Notes under the pieces: model-generated
Seen by the model: only the letters and a program-made list of their open reading frames with translations
What the model was told of the DNA's origin: nothing
The model's database searches: none
Shown here: piece by piece, positions 6,214 through 6,305 of the stretch
Layout: the number at the start of each line of letters is the position of its first letter
Position numbering within the stretch: the stretch's first letter is position 1
Source of the DNA: Flavobacteriales bacterium
GTDB lineage: Bacteria; Bacteroidota; Bacteroidia; Flavobacteriales_D; Sanyastnellaceae
NCBI GenBank assembly: GCA_028823435.1
Contig: JAPKBK010000107.1
Coordinates: forward strand, 1-6,305
Direction of reading: 5' to 3'
DNA: 6,305 nt
Program-made: the position numbers and the translations under genes

Positions 6214-6221
6214 TATATTTG
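6214..6221 (+). promoter_or_regulatory. Bacteroidota-type -7 promoter box for tRNA-Cys
   Basis: TATATTTG is an exact match to the TAnnTTTG consensus and ends 11 bases before the first base of the tRNA, which suits a short leader. A clear TTG -33 element is not seen at the usual spacing; the corresponding region is tgagtgtaacc. The exact -7 box and its position directly before an RNA gene make the call reasonable. Confidence 0.5.
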
Positions 6222-6232
6222 CCTGACTTATT

Positions 6233-6305
6233 GGTCCGATGGCCGAGTGGTTAGGCTCAGCTCTGCAAAAGCTGCTACAGCGGTTCGAATCCGCTTCGGA
6301 CCTCC
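6233..6305 (+). tRNA. tRNA-Cys (anticodon GCA)
   Basis: The sequence folds as a complete cloverleaf. The acceptor stem GGTCCGA (6233-6239) pairs perfectly with TCGGACC (6296-6302). The D stem is GCC (6242-6244) with GGC (6254-6256). The anticodon stem is CAGCT (6258-6262) with AGCTG (6270-6274) around the loop CTGCAAA, placing anticodon GCA at 6265-6267. The T arm is AGCGG-TTCGAAT-CCGCT. The discriminator base is T (6303), the U73 that is a main identity element for cysteinyl-tRNA synthetase. The tRNA body is 71 bases, the normal size for tRNA-Cys. The window stops after CC, so an encoded CCA end is likely but its last base is not visible. Confidence 0.97.

Noticed and set aside
1..6305. Mobile elements, CRISPR arrays, defence genes or riboswitches
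   Set aside because: No transposase or integrase motifs, no terminal or spaced direct repeats, and no leader long enough for a riboswitch were seen.

Overview
The window looks like chromosomal DNA from a member of the Bacteroidota, most likely a marine or freshwater Flavobacteriales-type lineage. This is an inference from three things. None of the visible start codons has a recognisable Shine-Dalgarno sequence in front of it. Matches to the Bacteroidota -7 promoter box TAnnTTTG occur, the best being just before the tRNA gene. The one exported protein has a signal peptide whose predicted mature end begins with Gln, a common pattern in this phylum. There are no insertion sequences, phage genes or CRISPR arrays. 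Coding density is very high and no gene-free stretch exceeds about 120 bases.

Layout: (1) 1-2729, plus strand: a complete single-chain glycyl-tRNA synthetase (glyS), then 11 bases later a complete phosphoglycerate kinase (pgk). (2) 2748-4606: an Lrp/AsnC-type regulator on the minus strand, convergent with pgk and divergent from a PLP-dependent transsulfuration-family enzyme (cystathionine gamma-synthase / methionine gamma-lyase group). The short region between the two divergent genes carries a regularly spaced set of TTTGTTC/GAACAAA motifs, a good candidate for the regulator's operator. (3) 4655-5155, plus strand: a small exported protein of unknown function made almost entirely of about 20-residue Tyr/Gly-rich beta-type repeats. 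(4) 5178-6169, minus strand: a two-gene unit, pssA (phosphatidylserine synthase) followed by purS (small subunit of FGAM synthase), joined by an ATGA stop/start overlap. (5) 6233-6305, plus strand: tRNA-Cys(GCA), divergent from pssA and running to the window edge.

Most of the genes are housekeeping: translation (glyS, tRNA-Cys), glycolysis (pgk), phospholipid synthesis (pssA) and purine synthesis (purS). The parts most worth attention are the Lrp/PLP-enzyme regulatory module, which resembles the mdeR-mdeA arrangement known from Pseudomonas putida methionine catabolism, the repeat protein that I cannot place in a family, and the unexpected coupling of a purine gene to a lipid gene. I see no clear evidence of a wholly new multi-gene system.
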